Shown here: positions 22,597 through 31,051 of the stretch, in pieces
How the letters are laid out: every line of letters starts with the position of its first letter
How positions within the stretch are numbered: position 1 is the first letter of the stretch
Assembly: GCA_009778035.1 (NCBI GenBank)
Contig: WRKP01000029.1
Location: forward strand, 1-32,252
DNA length: 32,252 nucleotides
Source: Planctomycetaceae bacterium
Lineage (GTDB): Bacteria; Planctomycetota; Planctomycetia; Pirellulales; Thermoguttaceae
Reading direction: 5' to 3'
Notes under the pieces: model-generated
Database searches by the model: none
What the model was told of the DNA's origin: nothing
What the model saw: only the letters and a program-made list of their open reading frames with translations
Translations under genes and position numbers: made by a program

Positions 22597-24867
22597 ATGA
22601 CACGTTTCCTGCTCATCCTGATTCTGGTTCTAGCAGCCGAGTCGGCTCGCTCGGCTACGCCAGCCGTCGAACAATCGACATTACTCTTCAATCCGCTCGC
22701 CGCTCAAACTCTACTCGAACAAGGCATCTCCGAAATCCTCTTCATTCGACGATTGACCTACAGCGGCGATCATATCTATACTGAATACGTCAACAGCCAA
22801 TGGATGCCCGGCGGCGGACTGTGCATACTCGACCTAAATACCGGACACGTCCGCGAAATCGTTCCCGAACTCACAAAAACCGGCGTCGTCGGATGGTTCG
22901 ACCTCTGCTTCGATGCTGAAAAAATCGTCTTCGACTTCAAGGCCAGTCCCACTGAAGGATACCGAATCTATGAAGTCCATATCGACGGCACCAACCTCCG
23001 GCAACTAACCTTCCCCGTCGATAACGAAGACGAACTGGTTGCGAAATATCGACACGGAAACTATCACCGGGGAACCGATGATATGGAACCTTGTTATTTG
23101 CCCGACGGCGGAATCGTCTTCGCCTCGACACGCTGCCAATTCAGCGTCCTATGCGATCCCGACGATGTCTTTACCGTCAAAAACCTCTACCGAATGAATG
23201 CCGATGGAACTGGAATTCGCGCCCTGACCTACAGCGCATTGAGCGAGGCAACACCAACGATCCTTTCCGATGGCCGAATTCTATACCATCGCTGGGAATA
23301 TGTCGATAAAGCCGCCGGAAATGCCAAACCGCTGTGGAGTATAAATCCTGACGGTTCCGGCTCCGCCGAAGTCTACGGCAACACGATTTCATTTCCCGAA
23401 ACGAAGATTCAAGGCCGAGAGATTCCCGGCCAGCGGAATAAAATTGTGATGCTCGGCACTTCGCATTGCTGTCCGAACAACGCCGTCGGAACCGTGATTG
23501 TCGTCGATACATCGAAACACGTCCGCAGTCCCGACGCGATGCACTATCTTACGGACGACGTTGCAGCATTTCATCATAACGGGTTCCATTTCAGAGACGA
23601 GGACGGCAATTGGTTTCACGATTTTACGGGCAAGCCGGGCAGGCTGTTCCGTAATCCCTATCCGCTTTCTGCCGAACTGTTTTTGGTTTCGCATAAGCCG
23701 AAGGGACTCGAATGGTCGGCACCGGCTGGTTATGATCTTGCGATTCTCGACGGACAGGGACGCGAAACGGTATTGCTCAAAGACCCGACAATTTCGCTTT
23801 GGCATCCTTATCCCTTGGTGCCGCGGGAGCGTCCGCCGGTGCTCGGCGGCGGGGCAAACGATCCCGAACTTGCCGAACAGGGACTCGCACGCTGTCTCGT
23901 TACGGATATTTACGTCGGGATGGAGGATGTCCCACGCGGCGAAGTCAAGTACATTCGGATTCTCGAACAACTTCCTCGGCCTTGGTCTGCCCGAAAAAAT
24001 TACAGGGATGATCGGGCGGGCGCAGGTCATGCACACAGTTTTGTGGGCGTCGGTTCGCTCAGCGTAAAATTGCAGCACGGCGTTGTGCCGGTCGAAGAGG
24101 ACGGCAGCGCACATTTTCTTGTACCGGCTGGTCGGGCGATTTATTTCCAAGCCCTGGATGAACATTATCGTGCGATTCAAACGGAGCGGACGTATGTCAA
24201 TTATATGCCTGGCGAAGTGCGCGGCTGCATCGGCTGTCATGCAACGCCGGATATGGTTCCGCCCTATACCGCATCGGTCCCGCGTGCGATGCTTCGATCA
24301 GCCTCGCTTCCGGGCCCGCAGCGAATGCAAACGCACGCGCGGCGGGTGTTTGATTATGACCGGCAGATTCAGCCGATCCTTGATAAACATTGCACTGCCT
24401 GCCACGGCGATGATGGGGAAATGCAGGCTGGACTTGATTTGCGTGGAATGCCGTTGGAAACGTATAGTGTTTCGTATCAATCGTTTAATCGACTGGCCGG
24501 TACGGAGCGTCAACTGCTTGGTTTTCGCAAATATCGGGACGAGGATGCGGCGATGAATGAGATCCATTATATTCCGCCGTATCAGATGGGAGCGTTATCG
24601 AGTCCGCTCGGCGCGATGATATATGGTTTGGAGCGAACGACGCTTGCGGATGAGGGCATCAATCGGTATACATCTTGGCTAACGGGAGTACATCGTGAAT
24701 TGCATTTAAGCGATGCGGAGCGGTTGGAGATCACGAATTGGCTGGACATAAATTGTCAGTATCATCCATCGTATTGGGGCCGTTTGCATGAGAGGTTTCG
24801 GGACGAATCGGATTACCGGCCGGCCTTTTCGTTCGAGGACGTGCGGCAGATGTACGGGCCACTTTGA
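22597..24867 (+). CDS. HzsA-like di-haem periplasmic protein with a PD40-type propeller
   Basis: A 756-residue exported protein. A signal peptide (MTRFLLILILVLAAESARSA) is followed by a beta-propeller-like region with WD40/PD40-type turns (RIYEVHIDGTNLRQLTF and LYRMNADGTGIRALTY), then the middle domain seen in hydrazine synthase alpha-like proteins. The last third has two haem c motifs: CIGCH (544-548) and CTACH (599-603, followed by GDDGEMQAGLDLRG). The layout of signal peptide, propeller, then two CxxCH fits the HzsA-like family. True hydrazine synthase is confined to anammox bacteria and needs further subunits that are not here. Many planctomycetes carry HzsA-like proteins of unknown role, so this is probably a periplasmic electron-transfer or redox enzyme, not hydrazine synthase. 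Confidence 0.75.
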   Translation: MTRFLLILILVLAAESARSATPAVEQSTLLFNPLAAQTLLEQGISEILFIRRLTYSGDHIYTEYVNSQWMPGGGLCILDLNTGHVREIVPELTKTGVVGWFDLCFDAEKIVFDFKASPTEGYRIYEVHIDGTNLRQLTFPVDNEDELVAKYRHGNYHRGTDDMEPCYLPDGGIVFASTRCQFSVLCDPDDVFTVKNLYRMNADGTGIRALTYSALSEATPTILSDGRILYHRWEYVDKAAGNAKPLWSINPDGSGSAEVYGNTISFPETKIQGREIPGQRNKIVMLGTSHCCPNNAVGTVIVVDTSKHVRSPDAMHYLTDDVAAFHHNGFHFRDEDGNWFHDFTGKPGRLFRNPYPLSAELFLVSHKPKGLEWSAPAGYDLAILDGQGRETVLLKDPTISLWHPYPLVPRERPPVLGGGANDPELAEQGLARCLVTDIYVGMEDVPRGEVKYIRILEQLPRPWSARKNYRDDRAGAGHAHSFVGVGSLSVKLQHGVVPVEEDGSAHFLVPAGRAIYFQALDEHYRAIQTERTYVNYMPGEVRGCIGCHATPDMVPPYTASVPRAMLRSASLPGPQRMQTHARRVFDYDRQIQPILDKHCTACHGDDGEMQAGLDLRGMPLETYSVSYQSFNRLAGTERQLLGFRKYRDEDAAMNEIHYIPPYQMGALSSPLGAMIYGLERTTLADEGINRYTSWLTGVHRELHLSDAERLEITNWLDINCQYHPSYWGRLHERFRDESDYRPAFSFEDVRQMYGPL

Positions 24868-25063
24868 ATGTGGCATTGACTTTTCAGCAAAGCCTAGTTT
24901 AGTTGAGACCGGCTGTCCTGCCACTTGCGAATAAAGGTTCGCTTGTCGCGATCATTATGTGTCCCCGGTATTGCGGGGCATATTTGATCAAGTGATTTGA
25001 TGGAATGGGGGTGGTTGCCACGCATCCGCAGATGAAGCAATAAGAAACAAACGGAGAAACCAG

Positions 25064-26326
25064 ATGAAAAATGAACAGAAACTGCGTTTTTTTTACTCAA
25101 CAGTGCGGTCATGTGTAGCCTGCCTGTTTGCGTCTTGTATGTGTATGCTATACAGTTCGGTTCGCGCCGACGATGGTGCTGATCTCGTGTTGAAAGCATA
25201 TAGAACCAGTGGAGGAGGTACGGCCATTATACGTACTTGTTCCCTGGAATTTTCGCTCATTTCTGTCCAGCCAATCCCGGATGATCAATGGCAAAAGGAG
25301 GTGGATAGCCGCCGAGATTTCCTGCTAGAAGCACTGCAAGGGCATAAGGAGCCTGAACGGTTGCTTGCAGGTCTTGAAAATTCGCTTCGCGAGAATCTAC
25401 TTACACCGCAACACATCAGGGGAACATATCTTTATCGCATTTCCGATGATCAACAACGTCAGTCGTTGTTCACTATTTCCTATCAGAATTCGACAGGAGG
25501 GTGGTCCGCGCCGACAACGGTTATGTCGGAGGTGGGCCCACAACGAATCGTGATGGGCTCTCTCGATTCTGCTAATAGAGCAGTTGAAGTTTTACGGCAG
25601 CCTGCTTTTATAGCCGATTTTTATCTGATGGGAAGGATAACCGGTGCTCCCATCAATAGCCTTCTTAGCCAGGCCGAACAATCAGGCATAGGCATTGCAA
25701 ATGTTATAAGAAATATCGGCTATCAAAAGGCTCATACAGAAAACTATGATGATTCTCATATGTCCATAGTTGAGCATCGACAGGGCAATCGTGTTGTCGA
25801 ACGTTATGGAATAGATTCTTCGAGAGATTATGTTTGTCCGTTGATTCAGATATTTGATGCTGAAACAGGGCATCTTGTAGAAGAATATGTGTCAAGGAAT
25901 TATTTTCAGCATGAGGGTAGTGGACATTGGTTTCCCACGCATTATTTGGCGACGAATTATAATTCTTTGACAGGCGAGTTGGTTAAAAAACAGGAATATA
26001 CAATCGACTCAACGACAGTGAAAATTAATCCACCTGTTTCCGAGCATGAATTCTCTATTGATGTGCCCGCTGGATTTTTTGTAAACGATGCGAGAGACGG
26101 GTTAAGTCGTTATCGATCATACGACCGTGGCGAAATTTCTCTAGCACCTGGAGGTTTAGATTTCGGCAATATGAATTGGCTTTCGCAGGAAATTTCCGCT
26201 GACAACTACATTCCGCCGACGGGTGGTGCGGCTGGCTGGACGCGTTGGCTGCTTGCAAGCATCGGCATTGGGTTGATACTCTTCATACTACTTCGTTCGT
26301 TATACAAAAAATGGCAAATACATTAG
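25064..26326 (+). CDS. Secreted LolA-like protein with C-terminal membrane anchor
   Basis: A 420-residue protein with an N-terminal signal sequence (hydrophobic segment about residues 15-33, probable cleavage after SSVRA) and a C-terminal membrane helix (about 392-412, LLASIGIGLILFILL) followed by a basic end (RSLYKKWQIH). The soluble part looks beta-rich, and its second half (VKINPPVSEHEFSIDVPAGFFVNDAR) resembles LolA/LppX-like domains common in planctomycete secreted proteins. The assignment is tentative. It has a real ribosome site (CGGAGAAACCAG before ATG), unlike most neighbouring genes. Its TAG stop is the first three bases of the downstream repeat element, so the original C terminus may have been altered by insertion. 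Confidence 0.6.
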   Translation: MKNEQKLRFFYSTVRSCVACLFASCMCMLYSSVRADDGADLVLKAYRTSGGGTAIIRTCSLEFSLISVQPIPDDQWQKEVDSRRDFLLEALQGHKEPERLLAGLENSLRENLLTPQHIRGTYLYRISDDQQRQSLFTISYQNSTGGWSAPTTVMSEVGPQRIVMGSLDSANRAVEVLRQPAFIADFYLMGRITGAPINSLLSQAEQSGIGIANVIRNIGYQKAHTENYDDSHMSIVEHRQGNRVVERYGIDSSRDYVCPLIQIFDAETGHLVEEYVSRNYFQHEGSGHWFPTHYLATNYNSLTGELVKKQEYTIDSTTVKINPPVSEHEFSIDVPAGFFVNDARDGLSRYRSYDRGEISLAPGGLDFGNMNWLSQEISADNYIPPTGGAAGWTRWLLASIGIGLILFILLRSLYKKWQIH

Positions 26327-26470
26327 AGCGAGTTTCAAATTGCTCTGGACGCGTTTTCGTCATTCCGGCGAAAGCCGGAACCCAGAGGAACCGCCATCAC
26401 ACGCGATGCCTGGATTCCGGCTTGCGCCGGAATGACGGCTTTTGTCCAAAGCAACACGAGAAACGCTCTA
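26324..26470. repeat. MITE-like inverted-repeat element, copy 2
   Basis: The ends TAGAGCG (26324-26330) and CGCTCTA (26464-26470) are perfect inverted repeats that extend imperfectly inward (TTGCTCTGGAC against TTGCTTTGGAC). Two internal hairpins are built on ATTCCGGC/GCCGGAA. It shares a 40-base core with copy 1. A TA dinucleotide is at each end, which would suit a TA-targeting (Tc1/mariner/IS630-like) transposase. It sits between convergent genes, and each end supplies the TAG stop of one of them. As a long hairpin it could also work as a bidirectional terminator. Confidence 0.8.
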
Positions 26471-27070
26471 GAAAGTTCCCTTGATCAATAATGCGATGAT
26501 GAAAGCAAACAGGGCAAACGTAAATGTTTTCCAAAGCCAACGCAGTTCCTGCTTCGGTGTTTCCAATGTTCGGCAAAGATTTTTTAACTCTTCTTGCAGT
26601 TTTTCCTGATGCGGATTGCGATTGTAAGGATTCGTCGGAACAAACAAAAGATAATTGCCCAATCGGTCGTTGAGTACCGACCATTGCAAGCCTAAACCGT
26701 GCAGTGCAAGCACGTTGCCGCTCCAGTCTGCTTTTGGGTCAATTTGCTTGGCCAAGGTAAAAAAGGCCGGCAATACCAATTCTCGACGGCAATTATACAC
26801 GACAAAGCGATTGGCAAGCCGCGAGGCAAAAAAGTGCGTCGCGACAAAATAGAAAAAGAGCCAAAAAATCCACGTATAATTCCCCCAGGCGGTAAACAGA
26901 TACAGAGGAATGACTAATCGGCCGGGCCCAAGCGTGATGAGGCCAAACAATCCCCAGGAAAGCAGAGTAAAATCCAGCGAGCCGTTCAGCAAAGTTGGCG
27001 TTTGTCGATGATGCAGCCAGGTCAAAAAGGCAAAATAAGCAACGAGCGGCAACAGGGCAAGAGCGAGCAT
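26468..27070 (-). CDS. Conserved-looking membrane protein of unknown function
   Basis: A 200-residue protein with an N-terminal hydrophobic helix (about 1-19), a region of two further helices (about 36-85, LLSWGLFGLITLG and TWIFWLFFYFVATHFF), a soluble middle (about 86-170) with a basic motif and NPYNRNPHQEKLQEELKNL, and a final C-terminal helix (about 180-196). No family was recognised. The start at ATG 27070 is supported by a leaderless promoter. The stop codon TAG is formed by the end of the repeat element (minus-strand reading of CTA 26468-26470), so the last residues (KGTF) may differ from the ancestral protein. Confidence 0.6.
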   Translation of the reverse strand: MLALALLPLVAYFAFLTWLHHRQTPTLLNGSLDFTLLSWGLFGLITLGPGRLVIPLYLFTAWGNYTWIFWLFFYFVATHFFASRLANRFVVYNCRRELVLPAFFTLAKQIDPKADWSGNVLALHGLGLQWSVLNDRLGNYLLFVPTNPYNRNPHQEKLQEELKNLCRTLETPKQELRWLWKTFTFALFAFIIALLIKGTF

Positions 27071-27076
27071 CTGGGA

Positions 27077-27105
27077 ATTGTAACAGATTTGGCTTGACCG
27101 GGCAA
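27077..27105 (-). promoter_or_regulatory. Sigma-70 promoter of the membrane protein gene, leaderless type
   Basis: On the minus strand TTGCCC (27100-27105), a 17-base spacer and TACAAT (27077-27082) lie six bases before ATG 27068-27070. Confidence 0.7.
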
Positions 27106-27127
27106 CGGCAGCAACGAATTCCCGACA

Positions 27128-28933
27128 CTACCGCACAACTCCGCCGGTGTCCGCACTGGTCGCCATCGCCCGATACCTCGCCAAATAACCGCCAATCGCC
27201 GTGTCGCTCCGCGATGCACTCGCCAGCGGACGTGATTGCAATTCCGCCTCCGATAACCGCACATTGAGAGTTCGGCCTGGTATGTCAATTTCAATCATAT
27301 CGCCATCCCGCAATCGGCCAATCGGCCCCTCCGCCGCCGCTTCGGGACTGATATGTCCTATACACGCACCCGCCGTTCCCCCACTGAAACGGCCATCCGT
27401 AATCAACGCCACCGAATTGTCCAAATTCACCCCCTTAATCGCCGCAGTCGGCCCCAGCATTTCCTGCATTCCCGGCCCACCCTTCGGGCCCTCAAACCGA
27501 ATCACAACAACATCGCCCGCCTTGACCTTGCCCGTCGTAATCCCTTCATACGCCTCCGGTTCGGAATCAAAAATTACCGCAGGGCCCGAATGCTTGAGCA
27601 TTTCCGGCAACACACCCGCCGTCTTGACAACCGCTCCTTTCGGAGCAATGTTGCCGTACAAAATTGCCAACCCGCCGGTCTGCGAATACGCATTTTCGCA
27701 AGTTCTAATGCAATCAAACGGATCAAACGGCAACTGCAAGTCCGCGACCTTCCGGCAACGGCTCTGAATGCTCATTGCCTTCGCATTTTTTATGCCGCTC
27801 GGCATTACGGAATACATTTTTTGCATTTCGCCCAATGCTTTCGGCGAGCGGAGGTCGTATTCATCAATCATTTTGCCCAACTTCTTGCCGGAAATGGTTG
27901 GGACTTTTTCGTTCAACAATCCGGGCCGCCCCCGTCGGATTTCGCCGAGAATCGTGTAAATCCCGCCGGAATTATGCACATCTTCGATGTGATAATCATG
28001 ACTCGGCGCAACCCTGCATATATTCGGCGTTTGTTCGCTCAATTCATTGAACCGCCGCATCGAGTAATCGAGGCCTGCCTCGTTCGCGACGGCAAGGAGA
28101 TGCAACACGGTATTCGTGCTGCCGCCCATCGCGAGGTCGAGAACCATCGCGTTGTCGATGGATTCCTTCGTGATGATGTCGCGGGGTAAGTTAGCCGCCT
28201 CACCCTGCGGGTCGGCTAACTGCACGATTCGCTTGGCCGCTTTTTTGTACAAAGTTTTTCGGTATTGACTCGTCGCCAAGATGGTTCCGTTGCCTGGCAG
28301 GGCGATGCCGATTGCTTCGCAGAGGCAGTTCATACTGTTTGCGGTGAACATTCCGCTGCACGACCCGCAGGTCGGACAGGCATTTTGCTCGATGTGGAGC
28401 AGTTCTGTTTCGGAAATCTTGCCGTTGATTTTCGCGGCAGCCCCGGAAAAAGCGGAAATGAGGTCAAGAGCCTTGCCGTCGGCGGAGCGACCGGCTTCCA
28501 TCGGACCGCCGCTGGCGAAGATGGTTGGAATGTTGCATCGAACGGCGGCCATCAGCATACCGGGCGTGATTTTATCGCAGTTGGGCAGACATATCATGCC
28601 GTCGAAGCAGTGTGCTTTGAGCATTGTTTCGACGGAGTCTGCAATAATTTCTCGGCTGGCGAGGGAGTATTTCATACCGTCGTGCCCCATAGCGATACCA
28701 TCGCAGACGCCGATAGTATTGAAGATGAAGGGCACGCCGCCGGCATCGCGAACGCATTTTTTGACGAATAGTGCGACGTCGTTGAGGTGGACGTGTCCTG
28801 GCACGATGTCGATATGGGAACTGACGATAGCGATGAAGGGTTTGTGGAAGTCTTGTTCGTCGAGTCCGCAGGCGCGGAGCAGACTGCGGTGTGGTGCTCG
28901 GGCATCGCCGAGTTTGATGGTATTGGATCGCAT
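27128..28933 (-). CDS. ilvD: Dihydroxy-acid dehydratase
   Basis: A 601-residue enzyme of branched-chain amino acid synthesis. It dehydrates 2,3-dihydroxy-isovalerate and 2,3-dihydroxy-3-methylvalerate to the 2-oxo acids in the cytoplasm. The E. coli-type sequence is clear: VPGHVHLNDV (44-53), VCDGIAMGHDGM (76-87), LPNCDKITPGM (116-126, with Cys119) and CPTCGSCSGMFTANSMNCL (from 186), giving the iron-sulfur cluster cysteines. The length is near E. coli IlvD (about 616). A longer frame begins at 29038, but the extra 35 residues overlap the promoter and the lepB end, and homology starts at MRSNTIKLGDARAPHRSLLR, so ATG 28933 is chosen. No other ilv gene is in the window. Confidence 0.95.
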   Translation of the reverse strand: MRSNTIKLGDARAPHRSLLRACGLDEQDFHKPFIAIVSSHIDIVPGHVHLNDVALFVKKCVRDAGGVPFIFNTIGVCDGIAMGHDGMKYSLASREIIADSVETMLKAHCFDGMICLPNCDKITPGMLMAAVRCNIPTIFASGGPMEAGRSADGKALDLISAFSGAAAKINGKISETELLHIEQNACPTCGSCSGMFTANSMNCLCEAIGIALPGNGTILATSQYRKTLYKKAAKRIVQLADPQGEAANLPRDIITKESIDNAMVLDLAMGGSTNTVLHLLAVANEAGLDYSMRRFNELSEQTPNICRVAPSHDYHIEDVHNSGGIYTILGEIRRGRPGLLNEKVPTISGKKLGKMIDEYDLRSPKALGEMQKMYSVMPSGIKNAKAMSIQSRCRKVADLQLPFDPFDCIRTCENAYSQTGGLAILYGNIAPKGAVVKTAGVLPEMLKHSGPAVIFDSEPEAYEGITTGKVKAGDVVVIRFEGPKGGPGMQEMLGPTAAIKGVNLDNSVALITDGRFSGGTAGACIGHISPEAAAEGPIGRLRDGDMIEIDIPGRTLNVRLSEAELQSRPLASASRSDTAIGGYLARYRAMATSADTGGVVR

Positions 28934-28939
28934 GCTGGA

Positions 28940-28968
28940 ATTATATCCGAATGCAAACGGAACTGCAA
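28940..28968 (-). promoter_or_regulatory. Sigma-70 promoter of ilvD, leaderless type
   Basis: On the minus strand TTGCAG (28963-28968), a 17-base spacer and a perfect TATAAT (28940-28945) lie six bases before ATG 28931-28933. It sits in the 79-base gap after lepB. Confidence 0.8.
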
Positions 28969-29012
28969 TCTTGCGTGGCGGGCCCTGATTGCAATGCTCT
29001 TGCAAACGCCGT

Positions 29013-29897
29013 TCACTCAATCTCCCGAATACGGTCAAACGGATAAAAAATGCGAATCACTTTGCCGAGAATGTCTTGACGCAGCACCGGACCATTGAAG
29101 CGACTGTCAAAACTATGCCGCGAATTGTCCCCCAAGACAAAATACTCATCAGAACCAAGTTCGATAGGCAATGCGACGCCCATTTCTCCAACCGTACCGT
29201 ATCCCGTATAATCGCCCTGCTGGGCAGCCATCTTTGCAAAAATTGCCGGTTCCGTCAACCGCTCGCCGTTAATGAGAACGTAGGGTGCTTCTATATCAAC
29301 CGTTTCGCCAGGCAAGCCGACAATGCGCTTTGCATAGTTTATCGACGAATCGTGCCATGCACGAAAAATGACGACATCGCCGCGTTTCGGCTCGCTCAAT
29401 CGGTAGAGCCATCTGTTTACAACGATGCGATCTCCTTGCGGAGATTCCGGGGAGTCATAAGGGGTGCCAATTATTGTGGGAGCCATAGAAATTCCGTTGA
29501 GTTTGTACAGTTCAAGAACGTATACTTTGAATAGCAGGGCACTCGGATAGGCAACGGCATTGTTGATGATTGGGACGGCTCCGAGGAAAAGAATCCAGCC
29601 GAAACAACCGAGCCGCCGTGTTGGCCGCCAAGATGAAACGATGATGGCAATGAAAAGCAGGACGTAAGCCGCGAAAAATACTACTGCGAGAAAGAAGAAT
29701 TCCATGCCGGAAATGCTCAGAGGCAAGAATGCCAAAAAGCCGGGCAGGAGCAGCGCGAACCAGAGGAAAACGCCCAACTTGCGTTGTCCTGAAAAGAAGT
29801 GTGCCGAGCCGGGAATAAGAAATGCCATAATCAGCCCGACCCATTTGGAGTTTTGCCGTTGCATTTTTGGCGGTGTTGGGGCGAGGTCGGTTTCCAT
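29013..29897 (-). CDS. lepB: Signal peptidase I
   Basis: A 294-residue membrane protease that cleaves signal peptides of exported proteins. The N-terminal third has four likely membrane segments (about 18-34, 40-60, 66-88 and 97-122), more than in E. coli LepB. The catalytic part has Ser137 in NGISMAPTI, Lys190 in YAKRIVGLPGE, and the conserved GDNSRHSFDSRF block near 260. The Ser-Lys dyad is complete. It lies upstream of ilvD in the same direction, 79 bases apart, but ilvD has its own promoter. No leaderless promoter and no clear ribosome site were seen at its start, so the ATG at 29897 is chosen by length and the first residues. Confidence 0.92.
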   Translation of the reverse strand: METDLAPTPPKMQRQNSKWVGLIMAFLIPGSAHFFSGQRKLGVFLWFALLLPGFLAFLPLSISGMEFFFLAVVFFAAYVLLFIAIIVSSWRPTRRLGCFGWILFLGAVPIINNAVAYPSALLFKVYVLELYKLNGISMAPTIIGTPYDSPESPQGDRIVVNRWLYRLSEPKRGDVVIFRAWHDSSINYAKRIVGLPGETVDIEAPYVLINGERLTEPAIFAKMAAQQGDYTGYGTVGEMGVALPIELGSDEYFVLGDNSRHSFDSRFNGPVLRQDILGKVIRIFYPFDRIREIE

Positions 29898-29977
29898 ACA
29901 TTGGCAACGGTTATCACAAGGCTTTTATTTTAACCTTGTTGCTCAAAAATAAAAGTATGTGGAATGCGAAATTGGAC

Positions 29978-30227
29978 TCAATTAAATACAGAACTGTCTG
30001 TGTGTCCGATTTTGGTGTTTTTCTTCTCCGCCCTTAGGGTTTCCAACAGTTCTGTAAAGTGATGATACATATCAACCACTTCCATTTCCAATTCCGCATC
30101 ATCGTACTGATCTCACACAATATACTTGTCGTCTTCCTTTTGTGTAGTTATTTCAACGACAGGAGTTTGCAACAGAAAAAACAACCCTTTTTGAGTCCCG
30201 TTCCATTTTTTTCATTTTTTTAGTCAT
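29978..30227 (-). pseudogene. Broken small gene with A-run frameshift and internal TGA
   Basis: On the minus strand ATG 30227 stands behind a good ribosome site (AGAGGTG) and opens MTKKMKK. After an A7 run the coding-like frame changes, and the next frame reads a plausible protein (TQKGLFFLLQTPVVEITTQ, then KEDDKYIV). It meets a TGA and then continues in the same frame with DQYDDAELEMEVVDMYHHFT and ends VFN at TGA 29978-29980. So one base in the A run and one stop separate it from an intact gene of about 80 residues. No family was recognised. The rest of the gap 29898-30342 shows only AT-rich, gene-free sequence. Confidence 0.5.
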
Positions 30228-30342
30228 AATTCACCTCTCAAAAATTAAAGATTTCTGTCGCCCTTTCCCTGCCTTTCATTCATCGGTTTTTCTGTTTTTC
30301 ATTAAATCAAGGGTTCTGGTCTCGATAATCGTAATTTTACCG

Positions 30343-30804
30343 CTACCGATATACATTTTGTATTATCTTTGTATTTGTGTTTTGTGCAAATGTTGCTTTC
30401 GGTCGTTTTGCTCCGACAACCATTGGAATGTCGATAGCGTGTTGTTCTGTACCAAGTCGAAAACGCCGGGCGTGTATGTCTGCAAAGATTTGATTGTGCT
30501 TTGCAATGACATGAACGAATGGGTCAGGCGAACCATCCGGCAATGAACGTTTTGAATGAAACATCGCAATGTATGCCATCTCCGCACACAATACTACTAT
30601 CATTGGTGGTATCGGATCGAACGGCACCTTATAAGCACAGCCCCGAAGACGAGCCTCAATTTCGTGCGATTGCATTTCGAGAAAATACTTGATACGCCTT
30701 GTTACCGCTACCGACTTTGGATTATCGGCATTGATGTTAGCGGCTTCACGCACATTCGTCTCGCCCCATCGCTGGAATATGTCTTGCAAAGTTGCATATG
30801 CCAT
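30343..30804 (-). CDS. Phage head-tail connector-like protein (Gp36/DUF1320)
   Basis: A 153-residue protein that opens MAYATLQDIFQRWGETNVREAA, the typical start of Gp36/DUF1320 proteins (MYATLADLIERFGEEEL). It then has an alpha-helical body with the family's YKVPFDP-P linker and helix. Gp36-type proteins sit at the head-tail junction of tailed phages (Mu-like and others) and help finish the head. The start is ATG 30804, which overlaps the upstream stop by one base (TAATG), behind GGTGGAG. It marks the right arm as virus-derived. Confidence 0.7.
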   Translation of the reverse strand: MAYATLQDIFQRWGETNVREAANINADNPKSVAVTRRIKYFLEMQSHEIEARLRGCAYKVPFDPIPPMIVVLCAEMAYIAMFHSKRSLPDGSPDPFVHVIAKHNQIFADIHARRFRLGTEQHAIDIPMVVGAKRPKATFAQNTNTKIIQNVYR

Positions 30805-31046
30805 TAACTGCTACTCCACCCTTTCTGTGAATCTTTTACCCGTTTTGCGGCTTCCATCCACTTTTCTTCATTGTCGATATTTGCTTCTGCACCAAACGGC
30901 AAAACAGAGGCGGCTCCAGCTACTTGAGTAACCGGATGATTGATGACATTCATTGCTGTTGCACCAGTTGCCTTTGCTCCGCCAACTACTGCTGCACCTG
31001 CTTTCTTTGCGGCGGCTATTCCTATTCCTACCAGTGGTATCGCCAT
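30804..31046 (-). CDS. Small Ala/Gly-rich hypothetical protein of the phage arm
   Basis: An 80-residue protein with a strong ribosome site (GAGGAG before ATG). The first 45 residues are Ala/Gly/Val-rich with a few Lys (IGIAAAKKAGAAVVGGAKA) and may contact membranes. The C-terminal third is charged (ANIDNEEKWMEAAKRVKDSQ). It overlaps the Gp36-like gene by one base and is probably co-translated. The family is unknown. It is comparable in style to the protein at 2329-2568. Confidence 0.6.
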   Translation of the reverse strand: MAIPLVGIGIAAAKKAGAAVVGGAKATGATAMNVINHPVTQVAGAASVLPFGAEANIDNEEKWMEAAKRVKDSQKGWSSS

Positions 31047-31051
31047 GATGA

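Noticed and set aside
22597-24867. True hydrazine synthase and therefore an anammox organism
   Set aside because: Only an alpha-like protein is present, no beta/gamma subunits or hydrazine dehydrogenase are seen, and HzsA-like proteins occur outside anammox bacteria.
6880-30020. Attachment-site direct repeat around GTCCGATTTT shared near 6987 and 30003
   Set aside because: Only about ten bases match, in AT-rich sequence where such matches occur by chance.
29978-30227. TGA recoded as a sense codon in the phage arms
   Set aside because: Several genes in the same arms end at TGA (303, 2248, 6697 and others) with sensible protein ends, and the same gene also has a frame change.
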